From Sulfurifustis variabilis (GTDB lineage Bacteria; Pseudomonadota; Gammaproteobacteria; Acidiferrobacterales; Sulfurifustaceae), in contig NZ_AP014936.1 in assembly GCF_002355415.1 (NCBI RefSeq), positions 1,736,001 to 1,800,000 on the forward strand: 64,000 bases of DNA, given 5' to 3'. Of the stretch, positions 1 through 7,792 are shown one piece after another. The notes below the pieces were generated by a model, which was not told the DNA's origin, made no database searches, and saw only the letters and a list, made by a program, of their open reading frames with translations. Every line of letters begins with the position of its first letter. The first letter of the stretch is position 1. The position numbers and the translations under genes were made by a program.

Positions 1-1
1 T

Positions 2-940
2 TCGCAGGCGGCCGGCCGGGCGATCGCGATACACGCGGGGACCGCGCTCCGCGGCGCGCCGCGGCGCTGGGCGAAGATGGCCGAGCTGAACGCGGCCGAA
101 GAGCTGCGCCGCGCGGCGAACAGCCGCATGCACATGGAGGCGCGCTTCGAGGCCCTCAAGGATGCGCTCGATCTCGAAGAGATTCCCGGGCGGGTGGAGT
201 GCTTCGATATCAGCCACACGATGGGCGAGGCAGCGGTCGCGTCCTGCGTCGTGTTCGACCGGAACGGCCCGGTGAAGTCCGACTACCGGCGCTTCAATAT
301 CCGCGACATCGAGCCCGGGGACGATTACGGCGCGATCGCGCAGGCCCTCGAACGTCGTTATCGCAAGGTGAAGGAAGGAGAGGGCGAGCCTGAGATTTCC
401 CGGCGAACGCCTGGACAAGGAGGCCCAGGCCCGGCTCCGGAGAATCCATCGATGTCACGGCAGGGACGCCAGGTAGCGAAATTACCGGACATGATCCTGA
501 TCGACGGCGGCAAGGGGCAGGTGAGCGCGGCGCACGCGGTGCTGGACGAACTGCAGATCGACGACCTCGCGCTTGTCGGCGTGGCAAAAGGGCGCGAGCG
601 CAAGCCCGGGCTGGAGCAGCTTTTCTTGTGGGGTCGGGACGGCCCCACTATACTGCCCGCGGACTCCCCGGCCCTGCATCTCATTCAGCAGATTCGCGAC
701 GAGGCTCACCGTTTCGCGATCACCGGCCACCGCCAGCGCAGGGCGCGCGCCCGGACGACCTCGCCGCTGGAAAGCATTCCCGGGATCGGCGACAAGCGCC
801 GGCAGGCGCTGCTCAGGAACCTCGGCGGGATGCGCGAGGTGGCGCGGGCCGGCGTCGAGGATCTCGCCCGGGTGCCGGGCATCAGCCCGGAGCTCGCGCG
901 CCGGATCTACGACGCCTTCCATGAACAGGAACACCAATAA
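2..940 (+). CDS. uvrC: UvrABC excinuclease subunit C (5' end outside window)
   Basis: UvrC makes the two incisions around a bulky DNA lesion in nucleotide excision repair, acting with UvrA and UvrB. The frame is open from base 2, so the N-terminal GIY-YIG and UVR parts lie outside the window. What is visible is the RNase H-like nuclease domain (CFDISH, LIDGGKGQ, DEAHRFAI) and a C-terminal helix-hairpin-helix region (SIPGIGDKRRQALLRNLGG) followed by a second HhH. About 30 residues rich in Pro, Gly and Arg separate the GEGE segment from LPDMILIDGGKGQ (about 380-480). That is longer than in E. coli UvrC as I remember it, and the frame stays open. The stop codon directly abuts the pgsA start. Identification is secure. 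Confidence 0.95.
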   Translation, partial: SQAAGRAIAIHAGTALRGAPRRWAKMAELNAAEELRRAANSRMHMEARFEALKDALDLEEIPGRVECFDISHTMGEAAVASCVVFDRNGPVKSDYRRFNIRDIEPGDDYGAIAQALERRYRKVKEGEGEPEISRRTPGQGGPGPAPENPSMSRQGRQVAKLPDMILIDGGKGQVSAAHAVLDELQIDDLALVGVAKGRERKPGLEQLFLWGRDGPTILPADSPALHLIQQIRDEAHRFAITGHRQRRARARTTSPLESIPGIGDKRRQALLRNLGGMREVARAGVEDLARVPGISPELARRIYDAFHEQEHQ

Positions 941-1555
941 ATGATATGGAACGCCCCGAACATCCTCACGGTGCTGAGGCTGGTCCTGATCCCGCTTTTC
1001 ATCGTCGCGTACCACCTACCTTATAAGAATGCGAACATCCTGGCGGCGGTGCTGTTCATCATCGCCGCCATCACCGACTGGCTCGACGGCTACCTCGCCC
1101 GACGTCTCGGCCAGCATTCCCATTTCGGCGCGTTCCTCGACCCCGTCGCCGACAAGCTCATGGTCGCCGCCGCGCTGGTCATGCTCGTCGCCGACCCGGA
1201 GATCTACGGCGCCGTCTACGACGGACGGCTTTTCGCCATCGTCGTGGTCGTGATCGTCGGCCGCGAGATCACGGTTTCCGCGCTGCGCGAATGGATGGCC
1301 GAGTACGGCAAGCGCTCGCGCGTCGCCGTGTCGTTCGTGGGCAAGGTGAAAACGACCGCCCAGATGCTGGCGATCCCGTTTCTCCTCTGGCGGGAGGACC
1401 TCCTGGGACTGCCCGTCCTCCATATCGGGGAGGTGCTGCTTTACGTGGCCGGCGGCCTGACCCTGTGGTCGATGCTCGTGTACCTGCGCATCGCCTGGGC
1501 CGACCTGCTCCATCCGGACCGGGCCGCGGCCGACCGGGCCCAGGGGCGGCCGTAA
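941..1555 (+). CDS. pgsA: CDP-diacylglycerol--glycerol-3-phosphate 3-phosphatidyltransferase
   Basis: PgsA makes phosphatidylglycerophosphate from CDP-diacylglycerol and glycerol 3-phosphate, the committed step of phosphatidylglycerol and cardiolipin synthesis at the inner membrane. The CDP-alcohol phosphotransferase signature DG-x2-AR-x8-G-x3-D-x3-D is complete (D49, G50, A53, R54, G63, D67, D71). The 204-aa length and several hydrophobic segments are normal for the family. The ATG begins on the base after the uvrC stop, so the two genes are translationally adjacent. The uvrC-pgsA pair followed by Gly, Cys and Leu tRNAs is the gammaproteobacterial arrangement. Confidence 0.96.
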   Translation: MIWNAPNILTVLRLVLIPLFIVAYHLPYKNANILAAVLFIIAAITDWLDGYLARRLGQHSHFGAFLDPVADKLMVAAALVMLVADPEIYGAVYDGRLFAIVVVVIVGREITVSALREWMAEYGKRSRVAVSFVGKVKTTAQMLAIPFLLWREDLLGLPVLHIGEVLLYVAGGLTLWSMLVYLRIAWADLLHPDRAAADRAQGRP

Positions 1556-1557
1556 AC

Positions 1558-1586
1558 TTGAACCCGCCCGGTGGCCTGCTTACAAT
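1558..1586 (+). promoter_or_regulatory. Sigma-70 type promoter of the tRNA cluster
   Basis: TTGAAC (1558-1563) and TACAAT (1581-1586) are separated by 17 bases. The tRNA-Gly sequence begins 12 bases after the -10 box, which suits a transcript with a very short leader. The -35 box overlaps the end of pgsA. Confidence 0.65.
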
Positions 1587-1598
1587 GCCGGCCTTACT

Positions 1599-1674
1599 GC
1601 GGGAATAGCTCAGTTGGTAGAGCGCAACCTTGCCAAGGTTGAGGTCGCGAGTTCGAGCCTCGTTTCCCGCTCCA
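1599..1674 (+). tRNA. tRNA-Gly (GCC)
   Basis: The 76-nt sequence folds into a complete cloverleaf. The acceptor stem is GCGGGAA/TTCCCGC, the anticodon loop is TTGCCAA with anticodon GCC, the T loop contains GTTCGAG, and the 3' CCA is encoded. It occupies the position of E. coli glyW after pgsA. Confidence 0.97.
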
Positions 1675-1680
1675 GTCCCC

Positions 1681-1712
1681 ACGGGGAGGCCGCCGGGCCT
1701 CCCCGTTTTCTT
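1681..1712 (+). terminator. Rho-independent terminator between tRNA-Gly and tRNA-Cys
   Basis: A perfect 11-bp stem (5' arm ACGGGGAGGCC, 3' arm GGCCTCCCCGT) with a 4-nt GCCG loop spans 1681-1706 and is followed by TTTTCTT. It lies inside the tRNA cluster, so it could attenuate read-through from the Gly tRNA or act as a processing hairpin. Confidence 0.7.
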
Positions 1713-1716
1713 CTCC

Positions 1717-1790
1717 GGCTGGGTGGCAGAGTGGTTATGCAGCGGCCTGCAAAGCCGTGGACGCCGGTTCGATTCCGACCCCAGCCTCCA
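1717..1790 (+). tRNA. tRNA-Cys (GCA)
   Basis: The 74-nt cloverleaf has acceptor stem GGCTGGG/CCCAGCC, anticodon loop CTGCAAA with anticodon GCA, T-loop GTTCGATTC and an encoded CCA. It corresponds in position to E. coli cysT. Confidence 0.97.
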
Positions 1791-1839
1791 ATTTTCTGGT
1801 CGTTGCCCTAGCCCCCCTTTACACTTCGCGGAACCCGCC

Positions 1840-1926
1840 GCCCGGGTGGCGGAACAGGTAGACGCAACGGACTTAAAATCCGTTGGAGGCAACTCCGTGC
1901 CGGTTCGAGTCCGGCTCCGGGCACCA
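1840..1926 (+). tRNA. tRNA-Leu (UAA)
   Basis: This 87-nt class II tRNA has acceptor stem GCCCGGG paired with TCCGGGC (one G-U pair) and anticodon loop CTTAAAA with anticodon UAA. It has an extended variable arm and an encoded CCA. It corresponds to E. coli leuZ, third in the conserved cluster. Confidence 0.97.
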
Positions 1927-2002
1927 GTATCCCCGCGTCCTTTGGCTTTACCCGGCGATTAATAGGATGATTGCCGGGCTCAAGAAAGAACGGGGGGCAA
2001 TC

Positions 2003-2563
2003 ATGAGTCGTTTCATTAGCAGCGGGCCGCTTGCAGGTGCGGCGATGTGCCTGGGGCTCATGCTGATTCCGCTCGGCAATGTCCAGGCGACCGCGACGGC
2101 CACGGAGGTCGAGGCGCGGGTGAGCGCCGCCGTGAGCAATTTCAAGAAACGAGTGCAGAACGCCGACGAGTACCTGAAAGCCGCACGGGCCGTTCTGGTC
2201 ATACCTCATCCGCAGAGTCTCAGCGGAGGGCCCTGGATCGAGGGGGCGCTCAGGGTCGGAACGCGAACGGCCGCTTATTACAAGATGCAGTTGAGCGCTG
2301 CCAGTCTGCAGGTCGGCCCGCGACCGGATTACCTCTTTCTGTTCTTCACCGAGGACGAGGTGAACCGGTTCCGCAGCACGAGCGACTGGATAGCCGGGGT
2401 GGACACCGGGATCACTTTTATGGAGATCGGGGTGGGCGCCGGCCTTTCACCCGATACGCTGAAAAGCCTCCATGCGGTCGCCGGTTTCGCGTTGGATCAG
2501 ACCGGTGTGCGAGCCGGTTGGTCGGCGCGAGGGGCGAAATTCGCGAAGTTCCGGCCCTGGTAA
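2003..2563 (+). CDS. Exported SYLF (YSC84)-domain protein
   Basis: A 186-aa protein with an N-terminal export signal (about residues 1-30, with a hydrophobic LAGAAMCLGLMLIP stretch). The rest resembles SYLF domains, known from eukaryotic YSC84/SH3YL1 for phosphoinositide binding and widespread in exported bacterial proteins of unclear role. Family features seen are an early amphipathic helix, ARAVLVIPH, EGALRVG-x5-YYK, and the closing GFALDQTGVRAGW segment. I chose ATG 2003, preceded by GGGGGGCAATC. An in-frame upstream start at 1883 would run through tRNA-Leu. No operon partner is obvious and the function is unknown. Confidence 0.7.
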   Translation: MSRFISSGPLAGAAMCLGLMLIPLGNVQATATATEVEARVSAAVSNFKKRVQNADEYLKAARAVLVIPHPQSLSGGPWIEGALRVGTRTAAYYKMQLSAASLQVGPRPDYLFLFFTEDEVNRFRSTSDWIAGVDTGITFMEIGVGAGLSPDTLKSLHAVAGFALDQTGVRAGWSARGAKFAKFRPW

Positions 2564-2755
2564 CCGGGCCATCGACTTGCCGGCCAGCTCGGGGAGGGCC
2601 GTACCGGCGGGACCGAGGCTCATTAGTGATCACTGATTTGACAGCCGTAAACCGCCTCCCGATAGTGGGCGTTCGGGAACAGAAATACCAAGGCGGAAGT
2701 CCGCGCGGGATTGCGCACGTTTCCCTCCCGGAAAAACGAACGGGGAGTGGCGCGC

Positions 2756-3076
2756 ATGACGAGCGAAGCACTTCTGGCATGGCGACGGCTCTTCTCGGCG
2801 GTTCTGACGCTCACGTGCGAGTCGGGGACCGTCCAGCAACGCCTGGCGGACGCTTACCTCTCGAACCTCGAGCCGCTTCACGGTGACCCCGCCGCGCTGC
2901 CGGAGGTGATCCGCACCGAGTTCGCGCTGGTCCAAGCCGAGGTGGTCGGTTCGGAGTCCGTGCTCGGGCACGACTTCCTGCGCGAAACCATCGAACACAT
3001 GGATCGCGAACAGGCCCGGCGCATCGCCGGACGGATCGTCGCGATGTACGACAAGCTCGCGCGCGAGGCCGCCTGA
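2756..3076 (+). CDS. Hypothetical protein, 106 aa
   Basis: I do not recognise this family. The protein is predicted to be soluble and helical, with no signal peptide, no membrane segment and a single Cys. The ATG at 2756 has GGGGAGTGG just upstream, a better start than the frame opening 45 bases earlier. It is followed within four bases by the convergent end of the DUF2971 gene. Codon use is GC-rich like its neighbours. The frame and ribosome-binding site support a real gene; no function can be offered. Confidence 0.6.
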   Translation: MTSEALLAWRRLFSAVLTLTCESGTVQQRLADAYLSNLEPLHGDPAALPEVIRTEFALVQAEVVGSESVLGHDFLRETIEHMDREQARRIAGRIVAMYDKLAREAA

Positions 3077-3079
3077 CCG

Positions 3080-3733
3080 TCACACCGTCCCCGTGAGCGC
3101 GGAGCGTTCCACCGGAAAGCGGTGGCCGTAGCGGCGGGTCACCCCGACGACGACCGCCCGGAACCAGTCCGCCGCGAAGGGCGAGACGTAGACCCGCTCG
3201 ACGACACCGTCGGCGTCGATGCCGAAGAACCAGCCTCCGTCGGTCGCGCGCGCGCGATCCCCGGCCGCCGCGGCGTCCGCGAGCGGGAACACGGCCCGCA
3301 ACTCCTTTTCGTGCTCGTAGGCCCTGCGCTTGTAGAAGAAGCCGCTCAGGTGGTCCGTGCGCGCCTGCCGCTCGGGTTCGTCGACGTAGGTGACCTGGTG
3401 GATGCGCACGCAGTCGGGGAGGGCGCCGCGCAGCCGTTCGTACGTCGACTGCACCGCCACCGCTTCTTCGCGCGGGCTGTAGAGGCGCCACATCGCCTCC
3501 GACTCGTGGTCGCTCAGGTGCCAGCTGCTCACGGCAACGTCCGGCGGCGCCGCGGCTCCACCGCCCTCGCGGGTGTCGCTGAAGCGGCCGACAGGGGCGA
3601 AGAACAGGGCTTCCGCGTCGATCAGCGAGACGAACTTCGCGAAGTTCATGTAACGCCAGATTCGCGCACGTCGATCGGCGGGGACGGGAAGCGAGCGGGT
3701 GCTCGGAGGAATCGCCACGGACATCCGGGTCAT
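3080..3733 (-). CDS. DUF2971 domain protein
   Basis: A 217-aa soluble protein matching the pattern of DUF2971. It has an N-terminal RYMNFAKFVSLIDAEALFFAP segment, then SSWHLSDHESEAMWRLYS, then a VAVQSTYERL segment and a late KRRAYEHEKELRAVF block. The domain is widespread and often found near defence or toxin-like genes, but its biochemical role is unknown. ATG 3733 is used; an ATG three codons later is an alternative. It is convergent with the 106-aa gene and divergent from the GH13 gene at 3939. No defence partner is visible beside it. Confidence 0.7.
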   Translation of the reverse strand: MTRMSVAIPPSTRSLPVPADRRARIWRYMNFAKFVSLIDAEALFFAPVGRFSDTREGGGAAAPPDVAVSSWHLSDHESEAMWRLYSPREEAVAVQSTYERLRGALPDCVRIHQVTYVDEPERQARTDHLSGFFYKRRAYEHEKELRAVFPLADAAAAGDRARATDGGWFFGIDADGVVERVYVSPFAADWFRAVVVGVTRRYGHRFPVERSALTGTV

Positions 3734-3938
3734 GAGCTCTGATTCTCGCCAAGGCCCCGAAACGCGCGCCAGCCCGGCAGGTCGTCGGACTCGGACGCTA
3801 AGCCGCGACGGAATGGAAGTACATGCGGGAAAACGTGGAGCATGTCCATGGAAACCCCGAAATCGGAAGCGCCGCGCCTGTCGAACGTCTGCCGCCCATC
3901 CTTATACTGGACCGAGTCCAGGGACGGGGGCAGCAGCG

Positions 3939-5543
3939 ATGTGGGAACGCACCGCGATCCTGTACGGCGTGGACGTCGGCCGCTTCGCGGACAGCAACGA
4001 CGACGGGATAGGCGATTTTCGGGGCCTCGTCCGCCGCCTCGATCATGTTGCCGCGCTCGGCGCGGACTGCGTGTGGATCCTGCCGTGCTTTCCGAGCGCG
4101 ATGCGCGACAACGGATACGACGTCGACAACTACTACGCCATCCACCCGGCGCTCGGCGACCTCCGCGACTTCGCCGATTTCGTTGCGGCCGCGCGCGAGC
4201 GCGGCCTTCGGGTGCTGCTCGATCTCGTCGTCAATCACACGTCCGACCGTCACCCCTGGTTCCAGGCGGCGCGCCGCGATCCGCGGTCGCGCTATCGCGA
4301 CTACTACATCTGGCGGGACGAGCCTCCGCCTGCGTCGGACCAGGAAACGATCTTCCCGGGCGAGGAGCAGGGCACGTGGACCTACGACGAGCGTGCGGGG
4401 GCCTTCTTTCACCACCGCTTCTATCATTTCCAGCCGGACCTCGACGCCGCCAACCGGGAGGTGCGCGGCGAGATCGAGCGGATCATGGACTTCTGGCTGT
4501 CGTTCGGCGTCGACGGCTTCCGCCTCGACGCCGCGTCGCACCTCGTCGAAGAGAAGGGGCATCCGGAGATCGAGCCGCGTGACCGCCATGAGGTCCTGCG
4601 CGAGCTGTTCGCGTACCTGCGCAGCCGGCGGCCGGACGGGGTGCTGATGGCGGAGGCGGATGTGCCGCCGGGTCGTCTGCCGGCGTTCGTGTCGGGCGGC
4701 GATCAGGTCAACGTGATGCTGAACTTCCTCCTGAATAACTATCTCTGGCTCGCGCTCGCGACCGAACGCGCCGAGGCGATCGATCGCGGTCTCGCGCTGC
4801 TGCCCGCCTGGCCGGGCAGGGGTCAATGGGCGAACTTCCTGCGCAACCTCGACGAGGCGGATCTGGAGCAACTGAGCGGGGAGAAGCGCGCGGCGGTGAT
4901 GCGCGTGTTCGCGCCTGAGGCGTCCATGCGCATCTACGGACGGGGCATCCGCCGGCGCCTTGTCCCGATGCTCGGGGCCGATCGGCGCCGGCTGCAACTG
5001 GCCTTCGGCCTGCTCTTCGCCCTGCCGGGCGCCCCGGTGATCGTCTACGGCGACGAGATCGGGATGGGGGAGAATCTCTCGCAACCCGGCCGCGAGGCGG
5101 TGCGCCCTCCCATGCAATGGTCGGCGGAGAAGAACGGCGGGTTCTCGCGTGCGCCGCGCGAGCGGCTGGTCGCACCGGCGATCGAGGAGGGCGAGTTTGC
5201 GTACGACCGGATCAACGTCGCCGCGCAGGAGGCCGACCCCGGCTCGCTGCTGCGCGTCGTCCGGGCGCTCGCGCGCATACGCCGCGACCACCCGGAAATC
5301 GCGACCGGCGAGTGCCGCCAGATCGAGGCGGGGTCGTCCGCCGTGTGGGCCCGGGTCTACCGCGGCCCGTCCTCCCGACTGCTCGCGGCGCACAACCTGA
5401 GCAGCCGCACCGTCGAGACGGCGTTGCGGCCCGACGCGGCCCTCGCGACCGAGATCGGCAGCGGGGAACGGCTCGATATCGTGGATGGCCTGATCCGGCG
5501 CCGGCTCCCGCCGTATGGCTCGCTGTGGGCCCGTCTGGAGTAG
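3939..5543 (+). CDS. GH13 alpha-amylase-family enzyme, trehalose synthase (TreS)-like
   Basis: A 534-aa (beta/alpha)8-barrel enzyme. It has the TreS-style start ILYGVDVGRFADSNDDG, DLVVNHTSDRHPW, the nucleophile motif GFRLDAASHL (Asp197) and the acid/base motif MAEAD (Glu239). The C-terminal GDEIGMGENLS and RPPMQWS blocks resemble maltose alpha-D-glucosyltransferases. In conserved region IV the usual NHD reads NLD: Leu304 replaces the His before Asp305. TreS-like proteins with NLDE occur, so this may be a subgroup trait. No maltokinase domain is fused. ATG 3939 follows GGGACGGGGG. A role in maltose, trehalose or alpha-glucan metabolism is likely; the exact reaction is not determined. Confidence 0.8.
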   Translation: MWERTAILYGVDVGRFADSNDDGIGDFRGLVRRLDHVAALGADCVWILPCFPSAMRDNGYDVDNYYAIHPALGDLRDFADFVAAARERGLRVLLDLVVNHTSDRHPWFQAARRDPRSRYRDYYIWRDEPPPASDQETIFPGEEQGTWTYDERAGAFFHHRFYHFQPDLDAANREVRGEIERIMDFWLSFGVDGFRLDAASHLVEEKGHPEIEPRDRHEVLRELFAYLRSRRPDGVLMAEADVPPGRLPAFVSGGDQVNVMLNFLLNNYLWLALATERAEAIDRGLALLPAWPGRGQWANFLRNLDEADLEQLSGEKRAAVMRVFAPEASMRIYGRGIRRRLVPMLGADRRRLQLAFGLLFALPGAPVIVYGDEIGMGENLSQPGREAVRPPMQWSAEKNGGFSRAPRERLVAPAIEEGEFAYDRINVAAQEADPGSLLRVVRALARIRRDHPEIATGECRQIEAGSSAVWARVYRGPSSRLLAAHNLSSRTVETALRPDAALATEIGSGERLDIVDGLIRRRLPPYGSLWARLE

Positions 5544-5568
5544 ACGGCGACGGCGTCCCGGCCACCGG

Positions 5569-7137
5569 TCAGTGGCGCACGGTCGGAGTCGGCTCCTGCC
5601 CCGGCCGGCGACGCACGCGCCGCCGGTTGAACACCTCGATGAGGCGCCCGTACGGGAACGAAAAGAGGTCGCGCAGACCGTCGACAGTGGACACATGATC
5701 GATTGCCTTGCGCACCTGGTACTGCAGCTCCGGCCGCACGAGACCCTTTTCGACCTCGCCCTGTTCCTTGATGGTGACCAGGCGATGAAGCGAATAGAGC
5801 CCGAGCACGAACGCCAGCAGGAACACGAAGTCCAGACCGCGGAGCGTAAACGGCACGAAGTCCCCCTCCGTGCCGGCGAAGGTCGAGCGCCAGCGTACGA
5901 CGAACGTGATCTCCTCGCCCTCGAAGAACGTCGCGGCAATGCCGCCGAGTATCGGCGCGAAGGTCGCCGCGACGCCGGAGGTGAGCGCGTTGATCGCCAG
6001 GTATGCGGTGGCCTTCCCTTTCGGCGCCAGCTTGAGCGCGAGGTTGCCCGTGCACAGCTGCACGCCCGCCGTCGACATGCCGTTCAGCACGTAGATGAAG
6101 ATCAGCGCAGCCAGCGTGAATCCCGGCCATTGCCCGAACTGCGTGAGCGGCCACAGCACGAAGGTCACGATGAACAGCGGCCCGGCCTCGACCAAGGTCG
6201 ACTTGTAGCTGAAACGGTCGGCGAGCCGGCCCCAGATGCGGAAGAAGACGACGTTGATCGCCTGGCTCAGCACCGTGAGGGACAGGATGACGGTCATGGT
6301 GAGGCCGAGCCGTCGCAGCATGTAGACGGTGAAGAACGGCGCGGCGAAGTTGACCGCGAAGTTCCAGCTCGCGAGGAACCGCAGCAGCTGGCGGAAGTTG
6401 GCGTCGTGCAGCGGTTCGGCGATCAGCCGCCAGATCGGGTGAGCCGGATTGTGCTCGGCGCGCGGCTCGGGCACGCGACTGATGACGGAAACGCCGAACA
6501 GGCCGACGACGCCGGCGACCGCGAAGTACAGGCTGAATACGCCGAGGAGATCGTCGAAGCGGCGCTGGTACAGGTCGATGCCGCCGGCAGCGGCGAGGCC
6601 GAGCAGCGCGCCGATCCCGGTGATCCAGGCGAGCCGTCCGGCCATGTACTGGCCCAGCCGGTTCTCCGGGATGAGATCGCGCAGCCAGGGGTTCCAGGCC
6701 ACGCCCGACACCGTGCCCAGGCCGTAATACGCGAGGAGGGCGCCGATGAACACGGGAATGCGCTGCGGCTCCGGCACGACCCAGGGAATCGCGGCGAGCA
6801 CGAAGCAGAAAGCGCGCGAGAGCGCGAGCGCCACCACCACCACGAGCTTGCGCCAGCCGAGCCGTTCGACCAGGTAGATCGTCGGTATCTGCAGTGTCTG
6901 GGTGAGCGGCTGCAGCGCGCCGAGCAGGCCGATGGTGAACGGCGAGGCGCCGAGCTCGAGCGCGAAGGCCACCAGGAACGCGCCGCCCGTCAGCACGACC
7001 ATGATCTGTGCGGCCACGCCTTCGAGCATCACGAGACGCAGACCGCGCTCGAGCGTGTCGGGATCGATGATGCGCAGGGGGCGGAAGCGTTCCAGCATTT
7101 GGTATTCGGCGCTCGTACCCCGTTGGGTCGGCCGCAC
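5569..7137 (-). CDS. Major facilitator superfamily transporter
   Basis: A 522-aa inner-membrane carrier with about 12 hydrophobic helices and a long cytoplasmic loop between helices 6 and 7 (around VISRVPEPRAEHNP). A basic, Pro/Arg-rich tail ends the protein. The motif NRLGQYMAGRLAW after helix 4 resembles a family of MFS proteins often annotated only generically. The reading frame opens with GTG at 7137; ATG at 7098 (MLERFRP) is an equally plausible start. The gene sits between two GH13 hydrolases and next to gluconokinase, so a sugar or oligosaccharide substrate is a reasonable inference. It is convergent with the GH13 gene at 3939. Confidence 0.8.
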   Translation of the reverse strand: MRPTQRGTSAEYQMLERFRPLRIIDPDTLERGLRLVMLEGVAAQIMVVLTGGAFLVAFALELGASPFTIGLLGALQPLTQTLQIPTIYLVERLGWRKLVVVVALALSRAFCFVLAAIPWVVPEPQRIPVFIGALLAYYGLGTVSGVAWNPWLRDLIPENRLGQYMAGRLAWITGIGALLGLAAAGGIDLYQRRFDDLLGVFSLYFAVAGVVGLFGVSVISRVPEPRAEHNPAHPIWRLIAEPLHDANFRQLLRFLASWNFAVNFAAPFFTVYMLRRLGLTMTVILSLTVLSQAINVVFFRIWGRLADRFSYKSTLVEAGPLFIVTFVLWPLTQFGQWPGFTLAALIFIYVLNGMSTAGVQLCTGNLALKLAPKGKATAYLAINALTSGVAATFAPILGGIAATFFEGEEITFVVRWRSTFAGTEGDFVPFTLRGLDFVFLLAFVLGLYSLHRLVTIKEQGEVEKGLVRPELQYQVRKAIDHVSTVDGLRDLFSFPYGRLIEVFNRRRVRRRPGQEPTPTVRH

Positions 7138-7223
7138 GTCCCTTGGTTCAGGCCCCGAAACCCGCGCGGATCATGGCGGCAAGGGCCGGCTCAACCCTCC
7201 GCACGCCCGGCGGTCCTATCGTG

Positions 7224-7751
7224 ATGGACCGGGGCGAGCCCGCCATCCTCGTCGTGATGGGGGTATCCGGCGCGGGAAAGACGACCGTCGGCGGAGCGCT
7301 CGCGCGCGCGCTCGGCTGGCGGTTTCTCGATGGCGACGCGCTGCACTCGCCGGCCAGCATCGACAAGATGCGCCGGGGCATCCCGCTGACCGAAGCGGAT
7401 CGCGACCCCTGGCTCGAACGGCTGCGCCAGGCCACGGCGTCGTACCTCGCCGCCGGCGAGCGCGCCGTCATCGCGTGCTCTGCGCTCAAGCGGACGCACC
7501 GGTCGCGGTTGCGCGTGGGGCCCGGCGTGCGGTTCGTGTATCTCAAGGGAGGTCCGCCCCTGCTGCGCGAACGCCTGCGGCACCGGCGCGGCCACTACAT
7601 GAAGGCGCCGCTGCTCGAGAGCCAGCTCGCGACGCTCGAGGAGCCGCGCGACGCACTGACCCTCGACGCCGATCTCCCCGTGGACGTGCTGGTGCGCCGG
7701 GTGATCCGGGCGTACGGTCTGAAGGGCAAAAGAACGGAAGCCGGGGATTGA
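7224..7751 (+). CDS. gntK: Gluconokinase
   Basis: Phosphorylates gluconate to 6-phosphogluconate, feeding the pentose phosphate or Entner-Doudoroff routes. The 175-aa protein has the family P-loop GVSGAGKTT (about residues 13-21), the LDGDALHSPASIDKM substrate segment, GIPLTEADRDPWL, and CSALKRTHRSRLR. The length from ATG 7224 is typical of GntK. The longer frame starting upstream would add an unconserved, Pro/Ala-rich N-terminus. It is divergent from the MFS gene and convergent with the alpha-glucosidase gene 41 bases downstream. Confidence 0.9.
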   Translation: MDRGEPAILVVMGVSGAGKTTVGGALARALGWRFLDGDALHSPASIDKMRRGIPLTEADRDPWLERLRQATASYLAAGERAVIACSALKRTHRSRLRVGPGVRFVYLKGGPPLLRERLRHRRGHYMKAPLLESQLATLEEPRDALTLDADLPVDVLVRRVIRAYGLKGKRTEAGD

Positions 7752-7792
7752 CCGCGACGCACTCCTGTCGCGCCGGCCGGTCCCGCCGTCCT

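Noticed and set aside
1883-2002. Upstream start for the SYLF gene at 1883
   Set aside because: It would begin inside tRNA-Leu. ATG 2003 has a ribosome-binding site and begins directly with the signal peptide.
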